NCBI GenBank assembly: GCA_037976565.1
Contig: CP137672.1
Location: 21,042,335 to 21,106,334, forward strand
Direction of reading: 5' to 3'
DNA from: Mesocentrotus franciscanus
Taxonomy: Eukaryota; Echinodermata; Echinoidea; Camarodonta; Strongylocentrotidae
DNA: 64,000 nucleotides
The position numbers were made by a program, and so were the translations under genes. Shown in pieces: positions 11,284-24,109 of the stretch (the stretch's first letter is position 1; every line of letters starts with the position of its first letter). The notes below the pieces were generated by a model. The model was not told where the DNA came from. It did not search any database and saw only the letters and a list, made by a program, of their open reading frames with translations.

Positions 11284-13167
11284 TTAAGAAACCAGCCCTC
11301 GTCAATTTCGTTTTGACATTCCATTCAAATCCTTTTGAAAAAAAAATTATATTATGGATAACGAGGTGTTTCTGATACATAATTGACTTTGTTGTAAAGC
11401 CAAGTTTTGTGTTCATACAAGAGGATCATGTATTTACAAAACGTGCCTTCTGTAGTCTCGTAATTATTTAGTCCATAATATAATGTACATTGTGAACTGA
11501 AATGTTTGTATTTACATTTTCTTTTTACTCACGATTGTTGTTTTTTTATGTTTTATATTTTTATCAACTGTTGTGATTTTTTTGTGTGACCACACTGAAT
11601 AGATGAAACAGAATTTAGCAGTGATTGTTTTGTGTTTTCATTTATCTTAAGGACCTTTCAAAATGTATAGAGGCGAATGAAATGGATACGCCACTGGGAA
11701 GGGGAGGGCTGACAAACATCACCGCCCCCGCACATCCATACGATTTGAATCATGTTTACTGATAGAAAGGGAAGGGGGGATGCTATTAAAGTATCACCAG
11801 GTTGAAGACAGTATGTAGGGATGAAGATCTAGGCATTCTGAAAGCAATCAGCCTTCCAACATCATATAAGTAAATATTTTTGCAACAGTTAAAGCCAGAG
11901 CCATGACACTTCTTCATTTTTATTCGAAAATTATAATCAAGACAAGGTCGCACACGCAAATTTACATTATAAACGCATCATTTAATTGTAATCCATTATA
12001 TTGTATGATCATCAAACATGTACGGTACATCATTACAAGGAAACACACAATAATCCTGTCAAATGTTATTGCATAAAGGTTTGGTTGATTAATATTTCAC
12101 TAAGTATCACAAAGTAACATATAATATGATCCCGTAAAGCCCTGAAGAAGAAAAAAAAAAGAATCAAATTACAATCGTTAAATAGTACAGATTGCTATTC
12201 TACATCACTGTTCTACTGATCTACTATAAATACATAGTACATGTATTTAACAACAGGAACCCAGTCTCTAAATACATATTTAGGTTGCTGTACATGTAAT
12301 GGAATTAGAATAGACAGAGAAGCAGATATAGTTACATCAAAACAATGAGAGATTTCAACCAAGATAGCCATAAACATTGAACCACGATTCAGTTAAACTG
12401 GGCATTTACAAGGTAATTTGGTCATTTACATGTAGGTGTCCCAAACATTACCTATTTTACAACAACAAAAAATGTGATCGAAAAAGACTCGAAAAATCAA
12501 ACGAAGGGAGTTTCAATAGCTATGTCCATTACCTAGTGAATGTGTGTATATTACAATGACTTGTTACATAATCCGAACATGATTTCTTTGGGATATGGGG
12601 GAGGGGTCCATATCCAGACACATAACAACATTCGACCTGCCACGTTTGCCATTGGATATCATGAAAAATAAGCATCGAGTAAAACTATATACAATGAGTA
12701 TTTGCTCTTTATATAATATTATCAACATACCTTTGGGAATATTTATGAACAATGGAATATGCATTCTTGTTTGATTTACTGTTTGAAAAAAAAGGATCTG
12801 TCCGAAGAGTCGACCTATCTGGGCAAATATAAATTTACAAATATTTACTAGCCAAATTTATAGAATGCTAAGGAAACAAATAGCGAAAGACCTAGTACAA
12901 ATTCCCAATTTGACACAATACATAAACTATTACATCCTGCATCAAAAATTATTGGTTTTTGATTGGTTACGGTTGCTCTGAAAAAGTACTATTTGGGAGT
13001 ACCATTTGGGAGTTGAAAATTCAGCGAGCGTACAGGATTTCAAATGCCTCCAGCGGGCAACTCCACGCCATGCAAGTCGGTGCAATCTACGCTGAGCCGC
13101 AGTCTAATTAACTGTCTAATGAAGATTGAAGTGTCTCTGCTTGATTATAAATTTTTGATGTAGGATA

Positions 13168-13330
13168 TAAAACAAATATATACCCTGCCTTCTTTTCGAG
13201 GTTCTGGTTAAAGCTATGGGCCTCGATGACTCCAATACGGGGCTGCGCCCCTCAGCAAATAGAACTATTGGAGTCACCTCTTGCCCATAGTTTAAACCAG
13301 AACCTCTCAAGACAGTGTATATTTGTATAC
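13168..13330. repeat. Foldback repeat (GAGGTTCTGGTT arms)
   Basis: The arms GAGGTTCTGGTTAAAGCTATGGGC and GCCCATAGTTTAAACCAGAACCTC are inverted copies. Outer ATATATACC and GTATATTTGTATAC also occur around the related foldback at 58032-58170. Confidence 0.65.
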
Positions 13331-13439
13331 TTTTTCACAGCCATGATAGTATTTACTACGTCATTCATGTATGCCTCCATATGAATCGCACCTTGCTTCT
13401 CATAATTCTGAATAAGAATAAAATATAGAGATTAGTCAA

Positions 13440-13449
13440 TATATATATA

Positions 13450-13482
<33 letters not shown>
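13440..13482. repeat. (TA)n microsatellite
   Basis: Alternating TA with one CTG interruption. Confidence 0.85.
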
Positions 13483-13484
<2 letters not shown>

Positions 13485-13943
13485 GTGATAACATAATTTG
13501 TGAACATTTTCATTCTTTTTATGTTACTGTGGAAGAGTATCATAGAAATTTTTTTTCCTGAAAGGATGGCTCTTTAAGTGGCCTCGTATTCAAAATATGA
13601 CAAGCAAAATATGATAAGCAACAGCTAAAGGTTGTGGACCACAAGTTTCAGTTTCAGTTTGTGTAGTCCCATATATACACAATTCTGTGTACCGGTATAG
13701 TGCATGTGACCTTCAGCACAAGTGGGCCCATTTCTGATCATTTTGATCAGCCTTTTCCAGCAATCGCTTCTACACAGTTTCTTTCACAATTCATTGTCAT
13801 GACCAGAACTCAACTTAATCTTTAAAATTCTACAACACTCTACCACAGAAATGGCAGTGACAGTATACTAGTCTTGTTCAGTAAAGCTTAATTTACATTG
13901 GTCCAATTCACATCAAACTTTGTAATTACTGCATATGCATATA

Positions 13944-14124
13944 CAGTGGAACCTCATTATAAAGAGCTCTGATATAACAAGGTATCTGTTATAACTAGGT
14001 GATTTTGCTGGTACCAGCTCTTTATATTATTTTGTTTTTTTTACCCTGATATAACAAGATTCATGATGTAAAAGGGTAATTGCCTTGGTCCCAAGGACCT
14101 CATTATAACGAGTTTTATACACTG
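13944..14124. mobile_element. MITE with CAGTGGAACCTCATTATAA ends
   Basis: The left end CAGTGGAACCTCATTATAA and a right end ending CTCATTATAACGAG...ACTG resemble Tc1/mariner/pogo-type MITEs with TA targets (TA precedes the left end and follows the right). Internal GATATAAC motifs repeat. No ORF. Confidence 0.6.
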
Positions 14125-15442
14125 TAACTGTTTTCTTTGAACACTGGTAAATAGGCTGGCCATGTATCAATGATAACAGTAATGATAAAGTTGTTTAGTA
14201 GGAAATGTAGTAAGTCTAAAAGAACCATTGCTGAAGGTTCATTAGCACAATCATAGATAGTTGAAAGAGATAGCTGCATCGCCAATTTTTTTTCTTTTTC
14301 TTTTTTCACAGAGATTTCTATAGTTTGAGACTTTGAGTAGAGATCGTACATGGCTTTGTGAGGAACTATTCGGAGCTCCGTGATTTTGACCCATTACAGC
14401 ACTCACGTACATTTATGCATATATGGGCATGTCAAAACTATCTCTCTCGATGGCATAAATCGGTGAGCAACACACGTGTTACAGACGGATTTTATCATCA
14501 TTTTTATTGTTGGTACATAACTAACCAGCCCTTTACTATATTTGGGATGACCACTGTGAAATCATGACTCATGAGTATCCATTGATCTCTTCAATCTGAG
14601 ATTTTCACCTAGATTCATAAATTCTGAAAATGTACATGTACACTGTACATGTATCTACTCCCTAAGTTATTCACAGAAGATGATTTCAGGACTGATCTTG
14701 CACAGAAGGTACCAATTTCATGTCATGACGATGACACGATAAGAACAAATGCAAATGAATTAATCAATGTGAACAAAATATATGTATTACCTTACACATG
14801 ATTGCAACGACTTATAAAATATCAACTTTAATTTCAACTGCCTTGTTCATCATCTTTCCTTATAAAAACATGCAAAGTTTAAAATGAAAATACATGTATT
14901 ATGAAATCGAAACATGATCTCTATAACCAACACAATGGGTTACTGAAATCACTCTTGCGTTGATTCCTTGAAAGTTTTTGCAATGATGTCCTAATAACAG
15001 AAAGATAAATCACAGCAATACTATTTATAAAAAAAAAATAAAAAAAATAAAAAAAGCACTACAACTGTACATGTATGTTAGAAGCACACAATCATCTGTT
15101 AAAACTTCCTTGACTTATTTGAATCAAAGAAGCCTAATGAAGCAGTGGGTATAATTTTTTGGACTTTTGAGAATGTTTTTCTTCTGTTTTCTATTAAAAT
15201 GTCTATACAGGTTTCTGAGATTATTGAAAATAAAGTCATAGCTCATCATTCTACTAAAACTTAGAGGCAGTAGAGGGCAGTATATCATAATTAGAACATT
15301 TGAAGCATTAATAACCATCTCTGACACAGAGAAAAATAGAATGGACATATTGGACAATTGTGCTTGAGGTAATTCTCCTCCAAATTCATCAACATTTCCT
15401 ACTTGGATTTATGAAATGAAAAATGACGCATCAAATTCTTAA

Positions 15443-15630
15443 AGCCCCACTGCACTACTTGTAGCTACTTGCGCCCTCTATATGGCAAACAATGCCTAAG
15501 CGGTGCCCGTTGGTCCCCCATGGTCCCCTTTTTCTTATGTTAATTGAGAGCTGATTTGATGAGATAACCACCTGTCAGTGACCATGCAGGGACGTCTAAT
15601 CCCACCTGGCCAAACTAGTGCAGATAGGCT
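15443..15630. mobile_element. TTAA-flanked short element
   Basis: TTAA at 15439-15442 and 15631-15634 flank inverted ends AGCCCCACTGCACTA and TAGTGCAGATAGGCT (imperfect). 188 bp, no ORF. Confidence 0.6.
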
Positions 15631-15804
15631 TTAAGACTTTGTGAACTCTCCCATCTTGAGTATGTTTCATAGCACTATGCATAGTGCTGTATGATGGGGC
15701 AGTGGAATGATCAGAATTAGGAACTATGCCACGAACCTAATATGTTTTGCAGTTATGTCTCATTCCTAGCAAAACAACATTTAACTGAACAAAGAAAATA
15801 GGGT

Positions 15805-16172
15805 CAATGATAATATAATAATATTTCTGCTTATATAGCGCTTCATCAGCAATGTCCAAGTTTTTAAGCGCTTTACAGATACATTATGACCCTGGTCATC
15901 AGATTCTGGCTTGCCTGCACACAATGTATGCACTTTCTCCACTCCCTGGGGAGCATTCCAGCAAGAGCTACCAGGCTCAAATTGCTAAGCATACTACATT
16001 AGCTTGCGCATCCTACCGGGTACCCATTTAACACCTGGGTGGAGAGTGGCAAATGTAGATCAAAGTCTTGCCAAAGGACATCAGTGCCGCGGCGGGACTC
16101 AAGCTGCGGACCTTGTGATCGACAGTCCGGTGACATATCCACTCGACCATGACACCTCTACCTACAGGGTTG
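15805..16172 (-). mobile_element. tRNA-derived SINE
   Basis: Reverse-oriented copy. The head lies near 16172 with B-box-like bases around 16095-16110; the body contains CTGATGTCCTTTGGCAAGAC and CACCTGGGTGGAG on the given strand. The tail has GCGCT...AATATTATTAT. Confidence 0.75.
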
Positions 16173-17594
16173 CCTGTCAACTAGGTTTACATTTTAATAA
16201 ATAGTGAAATCATCACACACATGTAGTCCATGCCAGTCACTACATGTATTTGATTCACCTGCAGTATGGAGTGATATCTCGACAAACACATTCCTATCCA
16301 AAATGGCAGATACAAGGCTGAAACCTTACTGATAATTAGCCTAAAACAAGTCTTTCAATTCCATTCAAAGAGAAAATAATTCATGTACAGCTAGAATGTA
16401 AAAAAAACATCATAAAAAGCATTCACCTGGTTTCTGGGCTAACAGTCATTCAGAAGTATGAAGATATAAAGATTGACACAAGTAGGGTACGCACAGAACC
16501 CCAATTCTGTGGGTGCCCTAAAAGACTGCCAGAACGTACCGGTATCGGTGTGTCAACTAGTCTACTCACAATTGGCTATTATGCCTTATATTGAGAGCGT
16601 ATTAAATTGAACATGCAATATCTCTACATAAGAGATATATTTGAAGTTCGTATCGTTTATTATAGTATAGACAAAATGGAACCCATATCACATAGAGCAA
16701 ATTATTTTCTAGTGATTGGTACAGGTTAAATTCTACTGTTATTCAGGTTTCCCATTTCGTTACATTTAGTTTTCACTCAATTCTTTGGATTATGAGATTT
16801 ACAATTTAGGGCTTTCTTGAAGATCAATATTAAGATAAAATAGATGAAAATTGACTCTGAACTGGCGAATAATAACCAATTCACAAACAAAATAAGGAAA
16901 CTACGATTTTCCATTTGTTATGAGTTCAAAATCCTAATCAATTCTCCATTTCTGGTCGACATGAGATCAACCAAGTTTAAACAGAGTTAAAACTAAAATA
17001 AAGGAGTGCTGATTGTGCCAATAACATCAATCTAGCATGCATATATACATATAATCCTGAACAATAATGCTACAGGCTATAAATTATTCAATGGTAGGAC
17101 TTGAAATTGTGGTTTAAACATTTCAACAAATATAAAGTTTGAATGTCTCTGCATCACAGATCCAGACATCTATATACAACATAAATCATTGATCCCATTA
17201 CCCCCTAAATTTCATGATTAGAAGGGCAAGTCAAATACCACCAGTAATGAAAACAATACCTACATGTATAAGTTACAACAATAAATTCTGTCTAGACGTC
17301 CAAAGGACTTTGGATTTGAGAAAAATAGGTGCTGGAGTCTGAAGGCTCATTATCATAAATCCTTGAGCAACACCAATATCCATTTCCTTTTCTACAGATT
17401 GATTTGTGATCAGTGATATACATGACCAGCCCAAAATAAATAATAACTCTTACATGTTTAAAGCTTGTTCAGATAAGGCAAGTAAACCGCCACAAAAGTG
17501 CCACTACGTCTTTTTTTTATACATGTGAAGGAATGGCAACTGCGCGTAACAAAGGAATTACGCCTACATGAATTCACTAAGCTCTGTGTTTTAA

Positions 17595-18123
17595 AGATAC
17601 TATGTCCCTTTTGCAGCCAACATCAAATTCTGTAGAACTTTGCAGGAATTATGAATATGTCATGTATGTCCTATCTGTGAAATTTAAACGTTAGCAGTGT
17701 CCTAATATTCAAATTATGCAAGGAAACCCGTTTACTTGCTAGACTTCACTGTCAGACACTATTGAGTGACTGACTGGCTTTTTCATCTTTGGTAATAACA
17801 TACATAAAATGAGCTGTAAAGGGTACATGAGCATTTGTCTACATCAATAACCCACTTCTTGTAATGGCCAAAATTAAACTGATTGAATCTTTGCGCAGCA
17901 TAAAACGTACGACCATTCGGTACAATGGTCTGAAAAATCAGACTATTACTTACTGGCTCTATAGCTCCTAAGTCGATTCGACAACTAATAGTCGTTATTT
18001 TCCCACTTAAAGACATTTTCAAGCCCCCTTTTTTTAGGGAAGTTCTAAATTAGTATTGTCTTTCAAATGCCGTTGGAATTTAACCTTTTCACTTTTTTGG
18101 CCTGCAAATGGGACATAGTACCT
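17595..18123. mobile_element. TTAA-flanked element, AGATACTATGTCCC family (copy 1, 529 bp)
   Basis: TTAA at 17591-17594 and 18124-18127 make a target duplication. Inverted ends are AGATACTATGTCCCTTTTGCAG and CTGCAAATGGGACATAGTACCT. It holds a 79-codon minus-strand frame (17783-18022) without a known domain, translated identically in copy 2 at 32125. Copy identity is about 98% by eye. Confidence 0.85.
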
Positions 18124-18201
18124 TTAAGACAACGGAAATGTGACACATATATACAGTAACACTATATGTCATCATATATGTCATATCTGAAGGAGCCTTT
18201 A

Positions 18202-18558
18202 GAGGTAGTGTCGTGGCCAAGTGGTTTAAGGCGCTTGACTGGAGATGCGAAGGTCGAGGGTTCAAATCCCAACACGGCACTAAATTCCTTTGGCAAGATA
18301 TGAACCTGCACTTGCTACTCTCCTCCCAGGTGTTAAATGGGTACTCGGTAGGATGCGACCGTCATTGTTGGTCAAACAGTTTTTGAGCGTCAAGTAACAC
18401 CTGGCTGGAATGCTCCCCAGGGAGTGGAGATTGTGCACACAGTGTGTGCGGACAAGCATTGAATCCAATGACCGTATATATCGTAGTATATCTGTAAAGC
18501 GCTTAGAGACATTGTAAATGTAAAAAGCACTTTATAAAAGCGGAATATTATTATTATA
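18202..18558 (+). mobile_element. tRNA-derived SINE with a tRNA-Ser/Leu-like head
   Basis: The head at 18208-18280 has GTGGCCAAGTGGTTTAAGG (A box) and GGGTTCAAATCCC (B box) and could pass for a tRNA, but the SINE body (TCCTTTGGCAAGATATGAAC, CTCCCTGGGGAGCATTCC inverted) and ATT tail follow directly. Not a free tRNA gene. Confidence 0.8.
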
Positions 18559-19543
18559 GTTAAACAAAAGAGCAAACATCAATCCTGTCAATCAAAAGCA
18601 ATGAATGTTTGCCCGAATATTCATATCATATCATCGCATTCCGAGTGAAGTGACCCATCTGAGATACAAGCATTCACATGATTCTATTCCTGACATAATT
18701 TATAACACATTCACCACAAAATCAAAATACAATATATTAATTACTATCATTTTAAGGGGATGCTCTTAACAGTTTCATTGCCCATTGCCACAGTTTGCAT
18801 ACATCAGACTTTTGAAATTACCAATTGACATGTGTGCAAATCTTCTTAACCTTGCATGCAGCAAAACGGCTTACTTCGAATCATCGGGTCATTGCGTTGG
18901 GTGGTCACGTTACCCAACTTTTTTTTAAACATGCCCTTTTATTCACGAAATATCGGGGGGGGGGGAATGTTTGTGAAATAAAACCCTCTTATCTACAAAT
19001 GGTCTGGTCCAAGTTACCTGACACTTTGTGAAAACCCTACGGCAAATCTACAAAAGGTCGCGTTACCTTCCGCTTTTGTTACACGGAAGGTCGTGTAGCC
19101 CGATCACCCAATCGCACGCGATGGCCCGATAATTCGAAGAAAGCCCAGCAAAACTCATGTCCCACTTAAAACTTGCTGTGAGACATCAGAAAGCGCTCAA
19201 TCATCGTTTGGCTACGGAATTTATGATGGCGACCTCATGGAGTGGTTCTTTTGAAGTTGGTGGAGGGTGCACGCATTATGTAAGACCTGTTTGTCTTTAA
19301 AAAAGTACACTCTTGGTGACTGATAACAACTGTTATCAGGTAAAAAGCTAAATAGCATCATATTCTCTATAGGAATCCATGATTATGCGTCCTTAAGGAA
19401 AAGCAGAGGCGATATCCACGAGGAATCAGACACGATTTTCGTAACACACTGCACAACAACCTATGTTACAGTTGTATCTTTCACTTAATTGAAGTCTGTT
19501 AATTATCATAACATTTTGAGATTGGGATTCCACACTCGGCCCT

Positions 19544-19855
19544 GGGGGGTGTTTCACAAAGATCCTAAGTTGAACTTATCTCTAAGTTGGACTTAAAAAT
19601 TATGGAGAGCCATTTGTAGCCTTAAAATAAAAAATATTCAAAAGCGAAAATTCAAGTATTTTAGAATTTGTATAAATTCCACATCAAGAACATGAAATCT
19701 CAATGATAATAGAAAATATGAATGATTTGAATCAACATTTTATGCCTTTTAAAATAACTTTTACAAATTATTTTCATAGATGCTAATGGCTTTCCATAAT
19801 TTTTAAGTCCAACTTAGAGATAAGTTCAACTTAGGATCTTTGTGAAACACCCCCC
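19544..19855. mobile_element. MITE, GGGGGGTGTTTCACAAAGA family (copy 2)
   Basis: Full-length copy with both inverted ends (GGGGGGTGTTTCACAAAGAT and complement) and inner AACTTATCTCTAAGTTGGAC. The 3' half of a SINE abuts its right side. Confidence 0.85.
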
Positions 19856-20020
19856 AGGTGAGGTAAATGGGTATCTGGCAGGAATTAATTCCTTGAAATG
19901 CCGTAATGGCAGCTAGGCTAAAGCCGGGGTAATAATTTCCAAATTTAGAAGCGCATATAGACATTTAAATGTGATATGCTCTACCGGTATACAAGAACCG
20001 AATATTATTATTATTATTAA
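19856..20020 (+). mobile_element. SINE 3' part
   Basis: The body GGTGAGGTAAATGGGTATC and the tail ending ATTATTATTATTA match the SINE family. The tRNA-like head is missing, lost at the MITE boundary. Confidence 0.65.
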
Positions 20021-20111
20021 AATGATTGATTTCTGTGCAAAGCTGGCTGCATTCATGTGCAGGTGAGAGAGACATCTGTGCAAGCACTGTTAGTAAAAGT
20101 ATAGACTGTGC

Positions 20112-22098
20112 AATAGGCCAGTTTCGGCGATTACGTAATGCGCGGTTACTGTAACTAGGTTCGTCAAGCTTTGCCGTATCGCCATTTTGAATCAGTGCGT
20201 TTTGTATGGGACTGTCGGTTTTTTCCGTTAAATTTCATTAATATTTTTCTATCGACGCCGCGTCTGTATATTCGAATTTTTGTTTTTGACGAAAATGTCT
20301 TCCAACTTGCCGTTCAACAAGTTGAATATCAAGCAGCTGCAAGATTTTCTTAGAAAAAGAGGAGTTTCGTGCACGGGATACAACAAGGAAAGACTCGTTA
20401 GATTAGCATCCGCTGTAACAGACATTAGTCTCCCCGCCGACCCGGACTTATGGGGCCAGTCTCACTCGGTAGACGCTACTGTGTGTGGGAAACTCCAACG
20501 TGCAGGTTTTTCGTTCAGTGAACCAGCAGACCTCCCGGTTACACTTCTAAGTTTGACGATATTCCGGACTTTGGGATCTATGACATAATTATTTAGTAGA
20601 AAATAGAGCGGACTATGATCGTCGAAAACTAAAGGCTTTTAAGAGTTTTGAGGACTATCGACTACTTGCCGATGGAAATGTGGAAAAGCTTAAAGCCTTG
20701 AGTACAATCCCCTCGGCTGATAGCGACTCGTGTGTTTTAGAGCACAGGTCAAACCGACGCAAAAAGACAGAACAAACCAACTTGAACAAAAAGAAAATAT
20801 ATATACTATAAATATCAAACAAACAAAAAAGTAAGAGAAAATGTAATAACAAATTTATGTTTAAAATGTTTTTAAAAATAATAAACTACTTGCTAATTAG
20901 TTCTTGAATGGCGAAGGTCCATAATTATAATTACTACTATTTTATGATAATCAAACTTCCTAATCTTATTTTAAATAATTATTATTCCCCATCCTGATTC
21001 TTCTTCCTTGCGTATGCATGCCCCCATTTAGGGTACGCGTATGCATGTTCCCTCCATTTGAAAGCACCCTATCTCATGCAGTGTTTTTATCATTATTTAT
21101 CACTCTTCCTTTCCACATTCTTCTTCCTTGTCTCATCATTCAGATTTTTTTTTTCTTCATTTTTCCCTATTAATTATCTATTTATCATTATTCATCATTC
21201 TTATTCTCTGTCATCGGACGACATTATTTTATAAATATTATTTTTTTATAAAGACCTATTATAGTGTCATCATTATTTCTCGTTACTAGTGTTAATATTA
21301 TTGATTCTGTGTTCACTGTGCATGCTTTTCGTTATCCGTTTCTCGGCCGCCTTGAAATGTTTCGTAGCGAGGCGTTTCACAAACATTTTTTAATCCATAA
21401 AATAATTTGGTTTCATTATGAAATGGTCTATTGAATCAGGATTGAATCGTGCCTACACGTACACGTGGTACGCGCGCACGTTCTTCTGCAAGCAGAGGTG
21501 ACTGTGTGTGCGAACGGGTGGGAAATAGTTCATCTCTGCTTCATTTTGATTTCTACGTCCAAATTTGTACTCAGTTTCAAGCTAAGGTAATGCAAAATTG
21601 AATGGAAATTACCGATATCGGCGAACTGATATGTTGGTTCTTCGCCTTCTGTTTCATCACTGGCTTTCAAGCCAATTAATGTCGCATGTATCATCGACCT
21701 CCGTTCATTTTTGAGGGGTATCGTGTGTTGCCTGTACCGGGACTTGGCCGAACAGGTTTGGCTGTAAGATGTGAATTGCTATTGCACGTTCCGTAACAGC
21801 AATTATGCTTTCCCATTATTCTTGCCTAAAACTCAGCGATTTTAAAGATCAAATGTATGAAGAAAAAATCACATCTCAAAGATATGTATTATTCAAGTTT
21901 GAAACTGCCTCCTTTTTCTTCTCTCTCTTTCAAAATAGCGAAAGCAGACAATACAATCACACCTCGAACATAGCAAACACAGTATTGTACGCACACACAG
22001 TGTAGGCTGCTATGCACCGCGACTTCTTTGTTTGACCAACCCTCCGATTACGTAATGCGATTTAAAGGTCTGTGAATACATTACGAAACTGGCCTATT
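20112..22098. mobile_element. DNA transposon derivative with AATAGGCCAGTTTCG ends
   Basis: A 15-base inverted repeat, AATAGGCCAGTTTCG at the left and CGAAACTGGCCTATT at the right, bounds about 2 kb. Both ends contain ATTACGTAATGC a little further in. It carries the start of a SAP-domain protein and no transposase, so it looks like an internally deleted or second-ORF-only copy. The superfamily cannot be fixed without a target-site duplication, which I could not see. Confidence 0.65.
20295..20810 (+). pseudogene. Broken transposon-type protein with N-terminal SAP domain
   Basis: From ATG at 20295 the frame gives MSSNLPFNKLNIKQLQDFL and onward, a SAP-type helix-extended-loop-helix (KQLQDFLRKRGVS...KERLVRLA). 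SAP is a small DNA-binding motif. The frame is then lost: IPDFGIYDII continues in a second frame near 20550-20590 and YLVENRADYDRRKLKAF in a third near 20590-20700. This order (SAP, then YDRRKLKA..S.EDYRL) resembles the start of large invertebrate proteins that end in a YqaJ-type nuclease domain and often sit in DNA transposons. The nuclease part is absent. Confidence 0.6.
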
Positions 22099-22548
22099 TG
22101 AATACTGTCATGGCAATTAACACACTTTTCATGAACCCCAAAATAACATACATTGCTGTTTTCAGAATAAGCGTCCAAGACTCCAAGTACTCCAAATCTT
22201 GAAAACGATCTTTAAAACTTTGAAGGGAATCGCCAAATCACCAAATAAAATCAGGAATTCAGATTAAGTAAAATGATATTTGATTGTACAATTTTGCTAA
22301 AAAGCAACAGAATTTTTAATGATCTTTTGACCCTGATGCAAATTTCTAAAGCTCATCTTTCAAAAACCAATATAATTTCAGATTCTTTACTGTTTCTGTT
22401 TCCTAATTTCTTTTGAAAAGCTTGTTTTTCTGGACCTTGAACACAAATCAAACTTTCCATTTAATGTTACATAAGAAAATAATTGATGAAATCAAATGGG
22501 ATAAGGTACCCAACAGACCATCTAAAACTTATTTTTCAAACCAAGTTA

Positions 22549-22738
22549 CAGTCAAACCTGGTTTAGTGACCACCTGTCTACAAAGACCACCTGTCTACAA
22601 CAAGCACATTTTTTGTTTCCCTTGAAAATGGTTTCTCATTGAAACATGTACTAAAGGAACCTGTCTACAAAGACCACCTGTCTACAACAAGCACATTTTT
22701 TGTTTCCCTTGGGCGGTCACTGTAGACAGGTTTGACTG
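22549..22738. mobile_element. MITE, CAGTCAAACCTG family (copy 1)
   Basis: Inverted ends CAGTCAAACCTGGTTTAGTGACC and complement (CTGTAGACAGGTTTGACTG), flanked by TA on both sides as in Tc1/mariner MITEs. The inner CTGTCTACAAAGACCACC segment is duplicated. Relatives at 29020 and 50089. Confidence 0.8.
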
Positions 22739-22957
22739 TATATAACCTCCTCCTGGTTTATAAAAGAATAATAGTGTAGATATTTGGAACATCAACAGGA
22801 ACAATACTACAGAGTAAGAAAGAAAACTTGTACCTTTGTATACCTTTTATTCTTTTTTTATTTTCCACTATTTCTTTCTTTTTCTCTTTCACTATTCGGA
22901 AAAGCACAATTGGGCCGTTTTACAGTAATATGCGCCATAAAAACTATTATATTTTAT

Positions 22958-23075
22958 TATCATCATTATTATTATCATTTTAATCATCATTATTGTTATC
23001 TGTATTATCATTACTATTATTATCATTATCTTTATCATTAATATTATTATCATTATTATTCCTATTATTGTTACT
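22958..23075. repeat. (ATT/ATC)n microsatellite
   Basis: Imperfect trinucleotide array of TTATTATCATT words; frames across it are low complexity. Confidence 0.8.
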
Positions 23076-23132
23076 ATAAATATCTTAAATCAAATATGAG
23101 TGAGAAATAGTGTCCATACGATGTCTAAGGGG

Positions 23133-23305
23133 AGATATTAGGGACTTTTAGATTTGCACGAAGAGAACGTGTACTGCTACATGGACATCTTTTTAAGGCA
23201 ATGTGACGTCCTTTTAAGGCACACTGCCGGGCACTGCCAGTGCCTTAAAAGGATGTCCACGTAGCAGACCACGTTCTCGTCGTGCAAATCTAAAAGTCCC
23301 TAATG
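23133..23305. mobile_element. Near-perfect foldback MITE (TTAGGGACTTTTAGATTTGC)
   Basis: About 170 bp that is almost one palindrome: arms begin TTAGGGACTTTTAGATTTGC and are paired to about 75 bases each, including GAGAACGTG and CCTTTTAAGGCA. No coding capacity. Confidence 0.8.
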
Positions 23306-23788
23306 TAGAGTAAAGCACAGATAAGTCAGACTTATAGGCCCAATTAAAAAAAATGGATCTCTAGCTGAAAGCATCAATATAGCTTTGTACATTGTTCAAA
23401 ATTTGCATAGAGAGAAAGAAAAGAAATCCTTCAAAATTGTTTGAAATCAATTACAAATCATATTAATTTAAAAAAAAAAGATTTAATTGACAAAAACAAA
23501 AAAAAACAAATGGTGTGCGATTATACATTCATCCTGTGTTTTCTAGGCATTCAATTTAACATTTCACATGTATTCATTCATTAAAAAAAAAAAAAAAAAT
23601 GTACAGACCAAAGCCTTACAATACAGCCGAGAGTCAGAGCTCATCATATTTAAAATATGAAATAATCAGCCAAATTCTAAAAGGCAGGCCAATGCTTGAT
23701 GTTACAACTAGCTCTACTCATTCATTCTCTAACCCTGTATAAATAACCAATAAATACCTTCCTTACCAGCGGTACTTCCAGGCCAGGT

Positions 23789-24109
23789 TTAGTCCTGCTT
23801 CGTACCACTGCCCACGGACATGTACCCGTTGGCACTGCCCGCATTGTGCTTGACATGCTGTGAGGGTTTCACAGCCTTGAAGAAGCCGCGGCAGAAGAGG
23901 ACGTACCATGACGTCTGGAGGGCGAAGACGATCGCCATAGCGATGTGGCAGCCGTAGGGGACGCTGGTCAAGACCTGAGAGAAGCCCATCTGCTTGTTGA
24001 CGGCGTAGACGACATACATGGCGGGCCAGAGGGCGACTCGGACCAGGAAGAACAGGACCAGGACAACAAGGTTGTTGATAGTGAACATCCAGGAGGAGCC
24101 ATAACCATT
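23789..24109 (-). CDS. TLCD3: TLCD3 copy B, last exon
   Basis: Acceptor CTCTTTAG before AAT GGT TAT GGC. Encodes the hydrophobic segments VLVLFFLVRVALWPAMYVVY and AMAIVFALQTSWYVLFC and a polar tail ending GTKQD, with the stop at 23789-23791. Confidence 0.9.
   Translation of the reverse strand, partial: NGYGSSWMFTINNLVVLVLFFLVRVALWPAMYVVYAVNKQMGFSQVLTSVPYGCHIAMAIVFALQTSWYVLFCRGFFKAVKPSQHVKHNAGSANGYMSVGSGTKQD

Larger units (their letters stand above)
6605..23788. other. 17-kb intergenic stretch without a conserved gene
   Basis: I read both strands between the two TLCD3 genes and found no recognisable cellular exon. The listed repeats and one decayed transposon account for about a quarter of it. 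The rest (for example 9700-10500, 11300-13150, 14150-15400, 16200-17550, 18600-19500) is AT-rich sequence with only short chance frames and no signal I can name. Confidence 0.6.

Noticed and set aside
18205..18285. tRNA gene
   Set aside because: It has A and B boxes, but it is the head of a SINE with body and tail present, and the cloverleaf is not convincing throughout.
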